Assembly (NCBI RefSeq): GCF_000210295.1
Contig: NC_026743.1
Location: forward strand, 2,046,001-2,110,000
Reading direction: 5' to 3'
From: Trypanosoma brucei gambiense DAL972
Lineage: Eukaryota > Euglenozoa > Kinetoplastea > Trypanosomatida > Trypanosomatidae
Length of the DNA: 64,000 bases
Of this stretch, positions 8,628 through 17,561 are shown in pieces (within the stretch, counting starts at the first letter, position 1; the number at the start of each line of letters is the position of its first letter). The notes beneath the pieces are model-generated. The model was given only the letters and a program-made list of their open reading frames with translations, was not told where the DNA came from and searched no databases. Made by a program: the position numbers and the translations under genes.

Positions 8628-11285
8628 ATGCGCCGTTGCCTCTTCGTTGTACGGCATCCGAAAGCCTATTCTGCCATTCATATCGCACAGCACCAACTAG
8701 TTTCCGCTTCAACGACTTTTTGCTCCCTTGAGAGAACTCCCTTGCTCTGCGTTGAAAGTGGAAACGTTTCTGTTGAGCCCGCGAGGGTTCAGTTTGATGG
8801 GCTGATCAAAGAAATAAATGAATTTCAGGTGAGGCGGAAGCGTTCTGAGCGCCGTCTTAACGTTCCCGCTTCAAATATACCTACAACGAAAACAAAACCG
8901 GCACAAGTGGAGCGAAATGTAGCACGGGTTCCACAACTATCGGGTCCAACCAGCTCGGTGGTAACAGACCCTTTATTATCATCAGTGCCATTTGTGTTGC
9001 GTGATCCGCCGGTGTTAACTGATGTCGCCTGCACTCTGCACGAGTTGGAGAGTGCACTTTTCCAAATCTCAGAGGATGAGGGGGCGTTACTCGACGAGAA
9101 GGTGAACGTCGTACCGGACGCGACCGCCGCAAATAACGACGACGGCTACGTTGGTGCATCCAGTGAATTGGAAGGGAGTTGTGTTGATGGGGGCCAAAGT
9201 GCTGCCACTGAGGACCGTCAAGCGGCAGCGGATGCTGGGGAGCTTTTGAGTGCTCAGCCAGATTCCCAAAACTCTGGACTGCGTTGCTGGCTTGATGATA
9301 CCGTTGTTCCCACTTCGAGAATTTGCAGCGACACCAGTCTCAATACAACTTCACTGCATGTGGAATGGCTGTCGGAGCGCACCGTCGCATTGGAGTTACG
9401 TGAAAACCCAGCCTCCGTTGTGGATCTTGTCGCGGGACTCAACAGTGCACTTTCCACTCTGGAGGCGGTGAAGGAATGGTCGCATGGTCTCGTTGTAGTG
9501 CTCCGCACGGCTCGCGATATTCCCTTTTATACCCCGAAACACTCAGAGTTGGAGTTGACCCCTATAAATCGCCTCGAGGTCATGCGCGCGAAGTCTCGAC
9601 TGTTTCGCCGAATGGGAGAGGCGTCAAGGTGTGGAGTGGTATTTGTAGGGGAGATTGGTGTGTCCGCCCTAGACTTCGGCGCTGAGTTGCTCTTCACGTG
9701 TGCCAGGGTTGAATTTCCAATCTCCTGTGCAGATGAAGTGCGCGTTGGATTCCCCTCCCTTCAATTCGGCGTGTGGCCCTCGCCAGATGTGCTCAAGAGA
9801 TTAAGTGGGGTTGTTGGGTACGGTGAAGGGGTGACTGACGTCGTCCCAGCATTTCATACTTTGCCCTGGGGAGAGTGGAGAAAACTATACCCGCAGCTTT
9901 CGTTGCTCTCTGACATGGAATGTCAGTCATGGAGTAGAGTGTGGTTGCCAGAGATCATGCGCGGATGGTGGCAATGGCGTTTGTGGTTTTACCAGAAAAT
10001 GTGTGGCGCATTCAGGCAAGATTTAACTCCTTTTTGTGACGCCGTGCCTCACAACACTCCGGGGGGTCTGTGGAACTCTTATTGTGCCCTAGTGACCGGC
10101 ACCGAAACCGACGGTGGTGCCGATGTTCTTGACAAGAGCATCAACATGTATGCGGAGCTCATGGCAAACCGCGACATATACAATTCCGCGTGTGTGGTGG
10201 CGAAACTGGACCGTATGCATAATCGCGTTTTAAATCCTCTTCCCTGCGATGATCGGTTTGTGGTGTCACCGGGCTGTTCTGCAGATTCCTTGACGTCGTC
10301 TGCACCCTTTTTGATATTTGCTGAGGACGCGCTTGGTGGTGCCGCTAAATTGATTGCTCAGCACCGCAGTTCCTTTGATTTGAATTCCCCACGTTACGCA
10401 TTATTGATCGGAGAGTCTGACGCGGTGAAGGATGTGGCAGCATTGTTAGACTGCGCTGTGGTTGCCACGCCCGTTTGTGCACCAAAGGTGGCTCCATTGG
10501 GCGGAAAACCTATGGTGGAGGTCCAAGTCCTCCCTGCTGTACACGTGGCCGACAACGAGTCCAAGGTGGCTCTCTCCAGTGCGTTGGCGTATTTTCAGTC
10601 AACCGAGGTCCCGTACATTGTTACAAGGGGAGGTGACGTGTCTAAACGGCTTCTGGCAGCTCTTTCCCTCGAGTTATGCCAGCTGGCCTCAGAGACAGAG
10701 TGCTGGCGTGTAGAGGGCGTTGCCCGACGTCGGCTTGGATTCTCCACTTGCCCATTTGAACTCATGGATCGGTACGGTGCGGCTTTTATATCTGCCGTTA
10801 TAGACCGGTACGAGCATATGAAAAATTTCGTAAGACAAGTGCCGCCCGCATCCAGGCTGTTGTTGGCGGCCGCGGGTACCGGAGGCTTTTACGACAAAAC
10901 GGGGCGGATAGCCGGTTCGGTTGCGCAACGTTTGAGGTCTGAGGAACCTACTGATGGTGAAATTTTTGTGAGGCTCTTAGGTACCGTGCTTAACGAGAGT
11001 TGCTCTTTACTGTTAGATGGCACGGTAGAATCAACAGATGATATCAATCTTGCCTCTGTGTTTTGTTTCGGTCTCAAGCCGTCGGTCGGAGGTATTCTGT
11101 CGTGTATGGACGACAACATGTCGCTTTCCACCCTCGTCAGAGAAATGTTGTACATGTCCAGGGGTTGCAGTGGGGTCTCCACTGTTCCCTCCCCGCTGTT
11201 ACGTGCCATGGACGACGCGAGTGAATCATTCCGTACACTTTCTGCAGATACCATCCGCCGGGCGAGGGGGAACATGTTGAAATGA
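8628..11285 (+). CDS. Degenerate trifunctional-enzyme alpha-like protein, probably mitochondrial
   Basis: The protein has 885 residues. The frame is open from 8619 (GTG), but the ATG at 8628 gives MRRCLFVVRHPKAYSAIHIA, a basic, hydroxylated N-terminus typical of a mitochondrial presequence. Residues about 243-460 follow the enoyl-CoA hydratase (crotonase) fold, with the segments GVVFVGEIGVSALDFGAELL and GFPSLQFGVWPSPDVLKRLS. Residues about 588-760 follow the 3-hydroxyacyl-CoA dehydrogenase part (RRLGFSTCPFELMDRYG and GTGGFYDKTGR). This order matches the alpha subunit of the fatty-acid beta-oxidation trifunctional enzyme. Key features look eroded. The second crotonase acid in the usual PEV motif is Ser here. 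The NAD-binding GxGxxG is missing at ALLIGESDAVKD. The catalytic His of the HFFxP motif is absent. It is likely a pseudoenzyme or regulatory paralogue of beta-oxidation rather than an active hydratase-dehydrogenase. Confidence 0.8.
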   Translation: MRRCLFVVRHPKAYSAIHIAQHQLVSASTTFCSLERTPLLCVESGNVSVEPARVQFDGLIKEINEFQVRRKRSERRLNVPASNIPTTKTKPAQVERNVARVPQLSGPTSSVVTDPLLSSVPFVLRDPPVLTDVACTLHELESALFQISEDEGALLDEKVNVVPDATAANNDDGYVGASSELEGSCVDGGQSAATEDRQAAADAGELLSAQPDSQNSGLRCWLDDTVVPTSRICSDTSLNTTSLHVEWLSERTVALELRENPASVVDLVAGLNSALSTLEAVKEWSHGLVVVLRTARDIPFYTPKHSELELTPINRLEVMRAKSRLFRRMGEASRCGVVFVGEIGVSALDFGAELLFTCARVEFPISCADEVRVGFPSLQFGVWPSPDVLKRLSGVVGYGEGVTDVVPAFHTLPWGEWRKLYPQLSLLSDMECQSWSRVWLPEIMRGWWQWRLWFYQKMCGAFRQDLTPFCDAVPHNTPGGLWNSYCALVTGTETDGGADVLDKSINMYAELMANRDIYNSACVVAKLDRMHNRVLNPLPCDDRFVVSPGCSADSLTSSAPFLIFAEDALGGAAKLIAQHRSSFDLNSPRYALLIGESDAVKDVAALLDCAVVATPVCAPKVAPLGGKPMVEVQVLPAVHVADNESKVALSSALAYFQSTEVPYIVTRGGDVSKRLLAALSLELCQLASETECWRVEGVARRRLGFSTCPFELMDRYGAAFISAVIDRYEHMKNFVRQVPPASRLLLAAAGTGGFYDKTGRIAGSVAQRLRSEEPTDGEIFVRLLGTVLNESCSLLLDGTVESTDDINLASVFCFGLKPSVGGILSCMDDNMSLSTLVREMLYMSRGCSGVSTVPSPLLRAMDDASESFRTLSADTIRRARGNMLK

Positions 11286-11663
11286 TACAGAGAGGCTTCA
11301 TTGTGAATCAGTTCGGTGGGATTGTGGTGTGGTAGCGTTTCCGATGTTTCGCCGCCGCCACCCAGCGCGGTGGTTGTCTCAGGGACTGTGGTACACAAGA
11401 ATGGGGTTGTGCATGTGCTACACATGGGTCACAGATCTGGTGGCATCGCCGCTGCAGTTGCTGAGCACACTTTCTGAAGGACGTGTAAAAAAAAAAGAGA
11501 GAAGTACGAGGCCAACAGCATCAATTTGTGTTGTGGAATATCCCTAAGCAGCAAACACCCCTCTTTTTGGCATCATTTGATGTTCTCTGTTTGTACCCCT
11601 ATTGCTTATCTCTTGCTTGTAGTATCGGGTGAAAGGACCCTTTGGCATAATTATTCTGAGGGG
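11286..11663 (+). promoter_or_regulatory. Intergenic with predicted trans-splice acceptor
   Basis: No gene is seen. A pyrimidine-rich tract at about 11560-11620 ends at AG 11621-11622. The open frame of the next gene extends upstream through this tract to 11526, but transcripts spliced here would begin translation at ATG 11664, so the upstream extension is not counted as coding. Confidence 0.6.
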
Positions 11664-12215
11664 ATGGTATTGCACAAGTGGGCTGTGGTGAGTAGGAGCG
11701 CCCCACCACCACGGGGACTTCGGCCCATCGCCCGCACAATACCCACCCATCCGCGTCTGCGTCCGGTAGACTACAAAATACCTTATGTGCTACGCACTTT
11801 TATCAAAGATCGACACACAAGCGAAGTGCAACATTTAGAGAACCGGGGAATGTTTGCAGAGGAGCTTAGTATCGAGCGCTCGAGGTTCCCGCGTTTTCAT
11901 TCCACTTTCACTATCCAAACTGACGGTTCACTCAACGAGAGGGAGTTCGAGTTTGCTGTTCCTCCGATAGTAACATTGTTCCACGACCGGCTTTCGGCCC
12001 ATCGGGAGCGTCAACTGGAGCTGGCCAAGATTGGGAAGCTGAGGAAGGAAAGGAATTGGGAGACGGAGCAGAAGGGCGAAGAATCCGTTAGCATGGCATG
12101 CAACGCCTTGGCTTTTCCATACTGTATACCGAAGAACATGTTGAAGAGGTCGAGAGTAGTTGATCCACTAAATAGCAAATCATCTACTCAGGGAGTAACC
12201 TCGGGGGGAGGGTAG
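11664..12215 (+). CDS. Small basic protein, possibly mitochondrial
   Basis: The protein has 183 residues. ATG 11664 was chosen over the ORF start at 11526 because a polypyrimidine tract and AG acceptor (11621-11622) lie between them. The N-terminus MVLHKWAVVSRSAPPPRGLR is basic and lacks acidic residues, as in mitochondrial presequences. The middle is moderately charged, and a helical Glu/Lys/Arg-rich segment (about residues 110-140) follows VPPIVTLFHDRLSAHRERQ. No domain was recognised. Size, basicity and a possible import signal would suit a mitoribosomal or other mitochondrial complex subunit, but this is inference. The window shows no direct homology support. Confidence 0.75.
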   Translation: MVLHKWAVVSRSAPPPRGLRPIARTIPTHPRLRPVDYKIPYVLRTFIKDRHTSEVQHLENRGMFAEELSIERSRFPRFHSTFTIQTDGSLNEREFEFAVPPIVTLFHDRLSAHRERQLELAKIGKLRKERNWETEQKGEESVSMACNALAFPYCIPKNMLKRSRVVDPLNSKSSTQGVTSGGG

Positions 12216-12467
12216 TTGATACGGTGTGAGATTGTTATTATTGTTGATAGCGCTTGAGCATCGTCTTGTTTTGTGCTCATTTGTGCTTATCGTTGAACGA
12301 GAGTTTGACTAATTTTTCTGCCTCGTCGTTTGTATAAGTGGCTGCATGTTGCCCTTCCTTGCGTATAGATGAAGGGGTTAGCTTGTCGTTGTCTTTCGCA
12401 CAATATAAAGTATTCTCACCTGTGCACTCACTTGTTTTTACAGCTGCGAAGAGAATCGGTCTCCATC
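12216..12467 (+). promoter_or_regulatory. Short intergenic with splice acceptor
   Basis: The CTTGTTTTTACAG stretch ends at AG 12442-12443 and is a compact polypyrimidine-AG acceptor 24 nt before ATG 12468. An in-frame ATG at 12369 lies upstream of this acceptor and is therefore unlikely to be used. Confidence 0.6.
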
Positions 12468-13232
12468 ATGAATTCACATAACGCGATCGTCCAGCGTCTC
12501 TCAAGGGAGGCTCTGGCTGATATTGAGGGACTTGATGCATTGAAACACGGCTTTGAAAGGGAGGAATGCTGTGGTCCAGTTCCGGCAAAACTGCCTGGGA
12601 GCATGACGCTCACTGAGCACCTTTTTCTTTCATCGGATGTTGGTGCAAAGGACTGGGAATCGAATTTGAGGAATGTCGCGGGCTATGATGCCCTTAACTC
12701 GAAGGTCAAAGAATTGGAGAATGTTCAGCTGACGGTGTTTCATCGACCAGGTCCAGACGAGTGCCTCTTGCGATTTTTGTACGACGAGAAACTGCAATCA
12801 GTAATTATAACGCAGTACAGTTGCATAACATCGGGTGAGTTCCCGTGGGAAAGCAAAGGGTCTGTCCCCTGTGACCGCTCAAATGACGCATTTGTCTTCG
12901 TCTGCTCACATCATCAGCGTGATGGTCGCTGTGGTTATTGTGGTACTGTTTTGCTGGAGCTCCTGAGGAATGCCATAAAGGAAAAGAAGGGCGATGGCGC
13001 ATGTATTTACGTGTATCCGTGCTCCCATGTTGGTGGTCACATGTATGCTGGAAATGTTTTAGTATACACGAAAAGGGGTGGAATCTGCTTCGGTTGCATC
13101 AAGCCATCTGATGTCGACAGCCTTGCAGACCTTCTAGTGAGAGGGGATGGAGCTATACCGGACTCACTTGAGTCGCGGATAAGGGGGAAGATTGGGTTTA
13201 CCCAGGGGGGCCTCAATTGCAGTGTGATGTAG
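12468..13232 (+). CDS. Apd1/Aim32-type thioredoxin-like [2Fe-2S] protein
   Basis: The protein has 254 residues, starting at ATG 12468 just after the predicted splice acceptor. The C-terminal half carries the signature of the Suc_Fer-like family (yeast Apd1 and Aim32, plant sucrase/ferredoxin-like proteins). VCSHHQRDGRCGYCG, near residues 145-160, matches the CxH...RDxRC element, and HVGGHMYAGN, near residues 190-200, matches the HxGGHxxAGN element. In studied family members these Cys and His residues hold a [2Fe-2S] cluster with mixed ligands in a thioredoxin-like fold. Yeast Aim32 acts in mitochondrial thiol redox homeostasis and Apd1 in the cytosol. The N-terminus after ATG 12468 is not clearly a presequence. 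The upstream ATG at 12369 would add a basic, Cys-rich leader, but lies before the acceptor. A redox or electron-transfer role is inferred from the family. Confidence 0.85.
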   Translation: MNSHNAIVQRLSREALADIEGLDALKHGFEREECCGPVPAKLPGSMTLTEHLFLSSDVGAKDWESNLRNVAGYDALNSKVKELENVQLTVFHRPGPDECLLRFLYDEKLQSVIITQYSCITSGEFPWESKGSVPCDRSNDAFVFVCSHHQRDGRCGYCGTVLLELLRNAIKEKKGDGACIYVYPCSHVGGHMYAGNVLVYTKRGGICFGCIKPSDVDSLADLLVRGDGAIPDSLESRIRGKIGFTQGGLNCSVM

Positions 13233-13615
13233 AGGGGGTTCAGGGGAGACTAAACGAATGACGAAAGAATGTCTAATAAGTATTTTCTAGTTTAAAGGTC
13301 AAGTTCTGCTGGACTGAGTGAAGTGAATGGAGTAAAATAAATGTTTCATTCTTTTTTGGGTACTAGGAGGTCCTCTTTAGTTGTTTTATTGCCGATTTCG
13401 GTGCTTCTGCCCTTTGCACAGTTGTTGAACATGGTATCATGGTCTCTGACGCGTACTGTTTTCGGTTATGCTTAGGAACACTTTTCAACGCGGACGACGG
13501 CTGTGCAACCTGCGAACCGGCTTTGTTATTACTACCACCGTCTTGTGGTCCCATGCCTCTTTCCCTTTATTCTTTTTACCCGTAAATCCTATAGAGCTGC
13601 TCTGCGAGGCAAGCG
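13233..13615 (+). promoter_or_regulatory. Intergenic with predicted trans-splice acceptor
   Basis: No gene is seen. A strong pyrimidine-rich stretch at about 13540-13590 ends at AG 13593-13594, 21 nt upstream of the kelch gene start. The upstream half looks like an ordinary A/T-rich 3' UTR. Confidence 0.55.
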
Positions 13616-14716
13616 ATGTCGACCGAGGTTGTTCACAGGAAGCTTAATAAGTACGAGTGGGTGGAAGCCGCTCCGGGGAAGGGCGCAAGTCCCAGACAAA
13701 ACGGCATGATCAAGGAACTTTTGGGTTCCGCTGCTGCGTGCACTGAGAAAAAATTCTACCTTTGTGGGGGTTTTGACCTTAAGGCCAGACGGAGTGTTTC
13801 GCAGGTTGTTGAGATGGATGTCGCTACAAAGCAGTGGTCTTGTGGCGTTCCTTTACCCGAAAGGGTGCGTGACGCAGCGGCCGTTGCGTTTGGGGACTGT
13901 TGTCTTGTTTTTGGTGGATGGAATGACGAAACATATACTGACAACCTGTGGTTTTTTGCACCCAAACCTTCAGATCCTGCGGTAACCCCTCCTCCGGGGA
14001 GCAAGGAGTCGGTTAGTTGTGCTTGGTCGTTAATACCTCCTGTCGGTGCAGCTCCTTCGGCACGCACTTCACATAACATGGTGTTGGGTATGCTTAGTGG
14101 AAGTGACGATCCTGCACCCACCTCCGTTGTTTATTTGTTTGGGGGTTTTGATGGCGCAAAGCGACTAAATGATGTTTGGCGGCTGCGGATTGGCCCACTG
14201 ATGGAAAAGAATGAGGCGGAATGGGAAATAGTGGAGACCAAGGTTGGAGTGCCACCGGTACCACGTGATGCTGCCGCGGTCGCTTTCGATGCAGCCGGTG
14301 AGCGTTTGATTGTGTTTGGTGGATTCGCTTCATTCCTGCAGAACGATTTGTATATTTTTACTCTGCGGGGAGGTGTAAATACATGGACCTCCCAAGCGTG
14401 CCTATCTGTCCCAACGCGGCGCCAGGGCTGTGTGGCTGCGGTGTCAGGTGGATATTTCGTCGTGTGCCTTGGGGGAGATGAGCGTGGCCCGCTTCCACAG
14501 GTTCTTCAGTTGTCGCTGGCCGATTTCAGGTGGGCGCAACTGTCGCTAGAGCGTGAGGATCTCTCTGGCCGTGGTGGCGCAGTGGGGTGTGTAAGTGAGA
14601 AGGGGCGGCGCATTATGCTCTTTGGTGGCGGCATTCCACCGAAGTTGAACACATCGCTGCTGGAGCTGGAGCTTGAAAAGCCGGATGCGGGGGGTTCCCG
14701 AAAGAAAGGTGGATAG
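13616..14716 (+). CDS. Six-kelch-repeat protein
   Basis: The protein has 366 residues, starting at ATG 13616 just after a predicted splice acceptor. Six kelch-type blades can be counted by their double-glycine strands: YLCGGFD, LVFGGWND, YLFGGFDG, IVFGGFAS, VCLGGDE and MLFGGG. Each is followed at the usual spacing by a Trp or aromatic residue, as in W(S/T) or NDVWRL. This fills almost the whole chain, predicting a single six-bladed beta-propeller with short N- and C-tails, the latter basic (GGSRKKGG). There is no BTB, F-box or other partner domain. Kelch propellers are protein-interaction platforms. Partner and location are not indicated. The loop between blades two and three is Pro-rich and about 25 residues longer than average. 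Confidence 0.92.
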   Translation: MSTEVVHRKLNKYEWVEAAPGKGASPRQNGMIKELLGSAAACTEKKFYLCGGFDLKARRSVSQVVEMDVATKQWSCGVPLPERVRDAAAVAFGDCCLVFGGWNDETYTDNLWFFAPKPSDPAVTPPPGSKESVSCAWSLIPPVGAAPSARTSHNMVLGMLSGSDDPAPTSVVYLFGGFDGAKRLNDVWRLRIGPLMEKNEAEWEIVETKVGVPPVPRDAAAVAFDAAGERLIVFGGFASFLQNDLYIFTLRGGVNTWTSQACLSVPTRRQGCVAAVSGGYFVVCLGGDERGPLPQVLQLSLADFRWAQLSLEREDLSGRGGAVGCVSEKGRRIMLFGGGIPPKLNTSLLELELEKPDAGGSRKKGG

Positions 14717-15153
14717 CGCAGATGAACAGGTTTCGTGGAGTGCTGCTCTTGTTGTAGAGTTGTGCTGATGACAATAAAGTTTTTTTTTTCGAATGTAGCT
14801 GTGCGCACCCTCACGTTTCCCCTCAGGGAATTCCTCAGTGCTTTCCGCCACTGCTGTGGCCCTATGTACCATTCATGGCGAATAATGATAGTAAAAGTTA
14901 TTGTGTAGTGATGAGCAGCGGCGTTTGCTTGGGCTTTTTCCTAAGGTGGAGCATGCTGGTCCTGTTCTGCACCGAGGATGCGCCGTTTGACCGATGGGTG
15001 CTCTTCTTTTTTTTTTTTTTGGGAGCCACCACCTTTTAATGCTAATTACAACACCTGTTTCTCTCTACTCCCCCTTTCTTTTTTCTTTTTTTGTAATGTG
15101 TTTGAGCAGCCGCAATCATCGTCCTGTGGTTTAAGAGCGACACCTGTTAGCGA
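14717..15153 (+). promoter_or_regulatory. Intergenic with predicted trans-splice acceptor
   Basis: No gene is seen. Long pyrimidine runs lie at 15003-15020 and 15056-15093, and AG dinucleotides at 15105-15106 and 15108-15109 are the likely acceptors for the RanBP1-domain gene, giving a 5' UTR of about 45 nt. Confidence 0.55.
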
Positions 15154-16167
15154 ATGTCGGACCGCCTTAGAGGTGACAGAAAGAGGGGTGTTGCCTCCGA
15201 TGATGAGGATGTCGGTGACAAACCCGCCTTTGCTGACGCTGAGACAATGGCCCAACGTCGAATCGTGCGTGTTGTTCGGACCACACCTGCGGGACCCCCG
15301 CCGTCACTGGGTGGGATATTCAAATCACTTCCCAGCGCACTGCCGACAGGTACCCCACCGTTGGTGACGAAGTTTGGGTCTGTAGCGAGTGGTAGCGCCA
15401 GCAGCAGCGGGATATCACCACCGCCACTCAACGGTGCGTTTTCGTTCATTCCAAAGCCCACGGAGGGGGCAGCACCAGGGTTTGCAATGCCGAAGGTGAA
15501 CGCAATGACTGCAACTGACTTTTCTTCTACCGCAGCCGGTACGATAACAAATACCGGCGACGGGAATAAGACTGATACAAAGCCCGAAGTTGGTGGTGGG
15601 TTAGCGGGGACTGGGTCACTCTTTGGAGGAGCACACAGCTTTGGCAACGCAGTCAATTCATTTGTTGCTGCAAAGGAAAGGTTAGCCAAGGCTGCGGAGG
15701 AGACTGACGATAAGGGAGCCACCGTTGATTCCCCTGTTGCCCCAACTCCGGGGGATGCACTCGCCAACGCTGAGCCCGTTTCAGTCGCGACGGGTGAAGT
15801 TGTCGCCACTATCCCTTCGAAGCTCTACTTGTTCAAATCGGATACAAAAAGTTGGTCGGATTGCGGCGTTGGGGAGGCGAAGATTAAGAAGCATGAGTCT
15901 AACGGTGGTGAGGACAAATCGGGTGGCTCACCAAAGTATTTCTATCGACTTATTGTTCGCGATGGATATGCTTTGAATACACCGCTCTCAAAAAATTTCA
16001 TTCTCACGAAATCAGAAGACACACACGCCACGTTTTCGTTCCCTGTAGGTACCAAGGTGGTAACCTATTTATTAAAATACACGGGAGCGAATGCTGCCGA
16101 ATGTGGCCCAGCATTTTCTAAAGCCCTTAAAGAAACACTGAAACTCGCACAGGAGCAGTCTAAGTGA
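15154..16167 (+). CDS. RanBP1-domain protein, nucleoporin-like
   Basis: The protein has 337 residues, starting at ATG 15154. The C-terminal third (about residues 223-335) resembles a Ran-binding (RanBP1/EVH1-like) domain: KLYLFKSDTKSWSDCGVGEA, which corresponds to the K(L)Y.F....W...G.G pattern, then FYRLIVRDGYALNTPL and a final amphipathic helix. The N-terminal two thirds are low-complexity, rich in Gly, Pro, Ser, Ala and Thr, with scattered FG-like pairs (FGSV, FGGA), and start with a charged segment. The combination of a disordered N-terminus and a C-terminal Ran-binding domain is that of Nup50/Nup2-type nucleoporins, which act at the nuclear basket in Ran-dependent import. Orthology to a named trypanosome nucleoporin was not established. 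A soluble RanBP1-like co-factor is the alternative. Confidence 0.82.
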   Translation: MSDRLRGDRKRGVASDDEDVGDKPAFADAETMAQRRIVRVVRTTPAGPPPSLGGIFKSLPSALPTGTPPLVTKFGSVASGSASSSGISPPPLNGAFSFIPKPTEGAAPGFAMPKVNAMTATDFSSTAAGTITNTGDGNKTDTKPEVGGGLAGTGSLFGGAHSFGNAVNSFVAAKERLAKAAEETDDKGATVDSPVAPTPGDALANAEPVSVATGEVVATIPSKLYLFKSDTKSWSDCGVGEAKIKKHESNGGEDKSGGSPKYFYRLIVRDGYALNTPLSKNFILTKSEDTHATFSFPVGTKVVTYLLKYTGANAAECGPAFSKALKETLKLAQEQSK

Positions 16168-16835
16168 TTAGTGTGTAAGCAATTGGGGTTGTTCCAACGC
16201 GGATGCAAACAAGAGCGTGCACAACAGAAGGAATCAGGAGGCATATGTGGCTTTTTGGTTGAAGGGGAATCGTGAATGTACGTTTTTTGTGATCGTGTAT
16301 TGAATGCTAATGCGAACCTCGTCCAGTTTCGGTAATGTGCATTGAATTATACAGCTGAGAGTGGCACCAACCGCACCTTTTCCTCCCTTTTGTGTTTTCT
16401 GCCACCACCGCTACTACTGTTGGTGCTCTCTGCAACGGCTGGAAATTGGTTGTGTGGTGCTACGTCACCTGCAACCCCAGTAGCATTTTATTGTTCTTGT
16501 TTTTAAAGCTCATTCACCTTTAAAAAAAAAATTACCATCTTTTTCTTTCATATCTTCTCGCGATAGGACTTGTAGACCTACCGTCCTCCGAAGATAAAAC
16601 CGTTGCAGCACGACAGTGGAAGAGCTGCGCGTGGGCGTGCGAAAGGAAAGGAGGTCACCGCTGTTCATTTTAATTTTTGCGCTTATTTTTGTGGCAAGTT
16701 GAGAGACAAGGTGGAAATAGTATTTGAAGAAAGACATTCGTATAGAGTGTTCAGGTCAGGCCCCGCCTTCCACAAGTTTTTCGCAAGGTAGCAGGCAAAA
16801 GCTGTAAGGTGATTTGATAAGGACCCCCAGTGGAG
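16168..16835 (+). promoter_or_regulatory. Intergenic with predicted trans-splice acceptor
   Basis: No gene is seen. A pyrimidine-rich stretch at about 16535-16560 precedes AG 16565-16566, giving a 5' UTR of about 270 nt for the Fis1-like gene. A nearer CCCCCAG at 16825-16830 could act as an alternative acceptor six bases before the ATG. A 62-codon frame at 16603 lacks an ATG at its start and is not called. Confidence 0.5.
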
Positions 16836-17561
16836 ATGGATAGGGCCTCGGAACTTATGGATGAGTTCTTCAAAAAGGACCCTGATATACGGCGGATGCT
16901 TTCACCGTGTTTGGACGAGCTACACGGACTCGATGATGCTATTCGACGGGTCGGCCATAAGCACAGTCTCGACCCAAACAACCAAGATGTCACCTTTGAA
17001 TATGCAACCGTTCTGATATCCCATACACGGAACTCTTACGTGGAATCGGGTGTCCGGCTCATGGAGTCGCTTGCTTTTGCTCTATGGCAGAGGCGATGGG
17101 GAGGGCCAACCCACGCGCAACTCCAGCAAGCATGCAAAATTGAAGAACCATTACAAGCTGACGGCAGTGGTGCCCCTGCTTCTCCGAATTTGCAACAGCT
17201 TGTTTCTTCGGAGGAGGGGAGGGAAGGGCAGCAAATGAACGGAGATGTGGTTTCACGGAACGGTAAATACGGTCAGAGAGGGTGCGAGAACCCCACCCGA
17301 TGCTCGAAGGATACCTTAGAAAGCGATCTTGTGATTTTTCACTACTATTTAGCAGTGGGGTGGATCAAGCTGAAGAAATATGATAATGCTTTGTCGTCTT
17401 TGAATCGGATGTTAGAGCTGAAGCCAGGCCACCCTCAAGGAATCGCGCTCAAGCAATACGTTGAAGCAGTCTCACGGCAGACGATAACAGTTGCCGGGCT
17501 AGCAGGTATTGCTGCCATTTCTGTTGCAGCAACGGTCCTCATGGCTTTCCGACGGTCGTAA
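16836..17561 (+). CDS. FIS1: Mitochondrial fission protein Fis1-like, tail-anchored
   Basis: The protein has 241 residues. The open frame begins with GTG at 16830, and ATG 16836 is the likely start. Two TPR-like helical pairs flank an insertion. The N-terminal part contains DVTFEYATVLISHTRN and SGVRLMESLAF, which correspond to the Fis1 pattern of F.YA..L..S......G..LL..L. The C-terminal part has FHYYLAVGWIKLKKYDNALS then LELKPGHPQGIALK, typical of the second Fis1 TPR. A hydrophobic segment (about residues 213-235) ends in FRRS, the usual tail anchor for the outer mitochondrial or peroxisomal membrane. Human Fis1 has about 150 residues. Here an extra 75 or so polar residues separate the two TPR units. 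A role in mitochondrial or glycosomal division through dynamin recruitment is inferred from the family. Confidence 0.85.
   Translation: MDRASELMDEFFKKDPDIRRMLSPCLDELHGLDDAIRRVGHKHSLDPNNQDVTFEYATVLISHTRNSYVESGVRLMESLAFALWQRRWGGPTHAQLQQACKIEEPLQADGSGAPASPNLQQLVSSEEGREGQQMNGDVVSRNGKYGQRGCENPTRCSKDTLESDLVIFHYYLAVGWIKLKKYDNALSSLNRMLELKPGHPQGIALKQYVEAVSRQTITVAGLAGIAAISVAATVLMAFRRS

Noticed and set aside
15147..15809. 220-codon minus-strand frame over the RanBP1-domain gene
   Set aside because: Low-complexity Ser/Ala/Pro/Val mirror of the disordered N-terminus of the sense protein.
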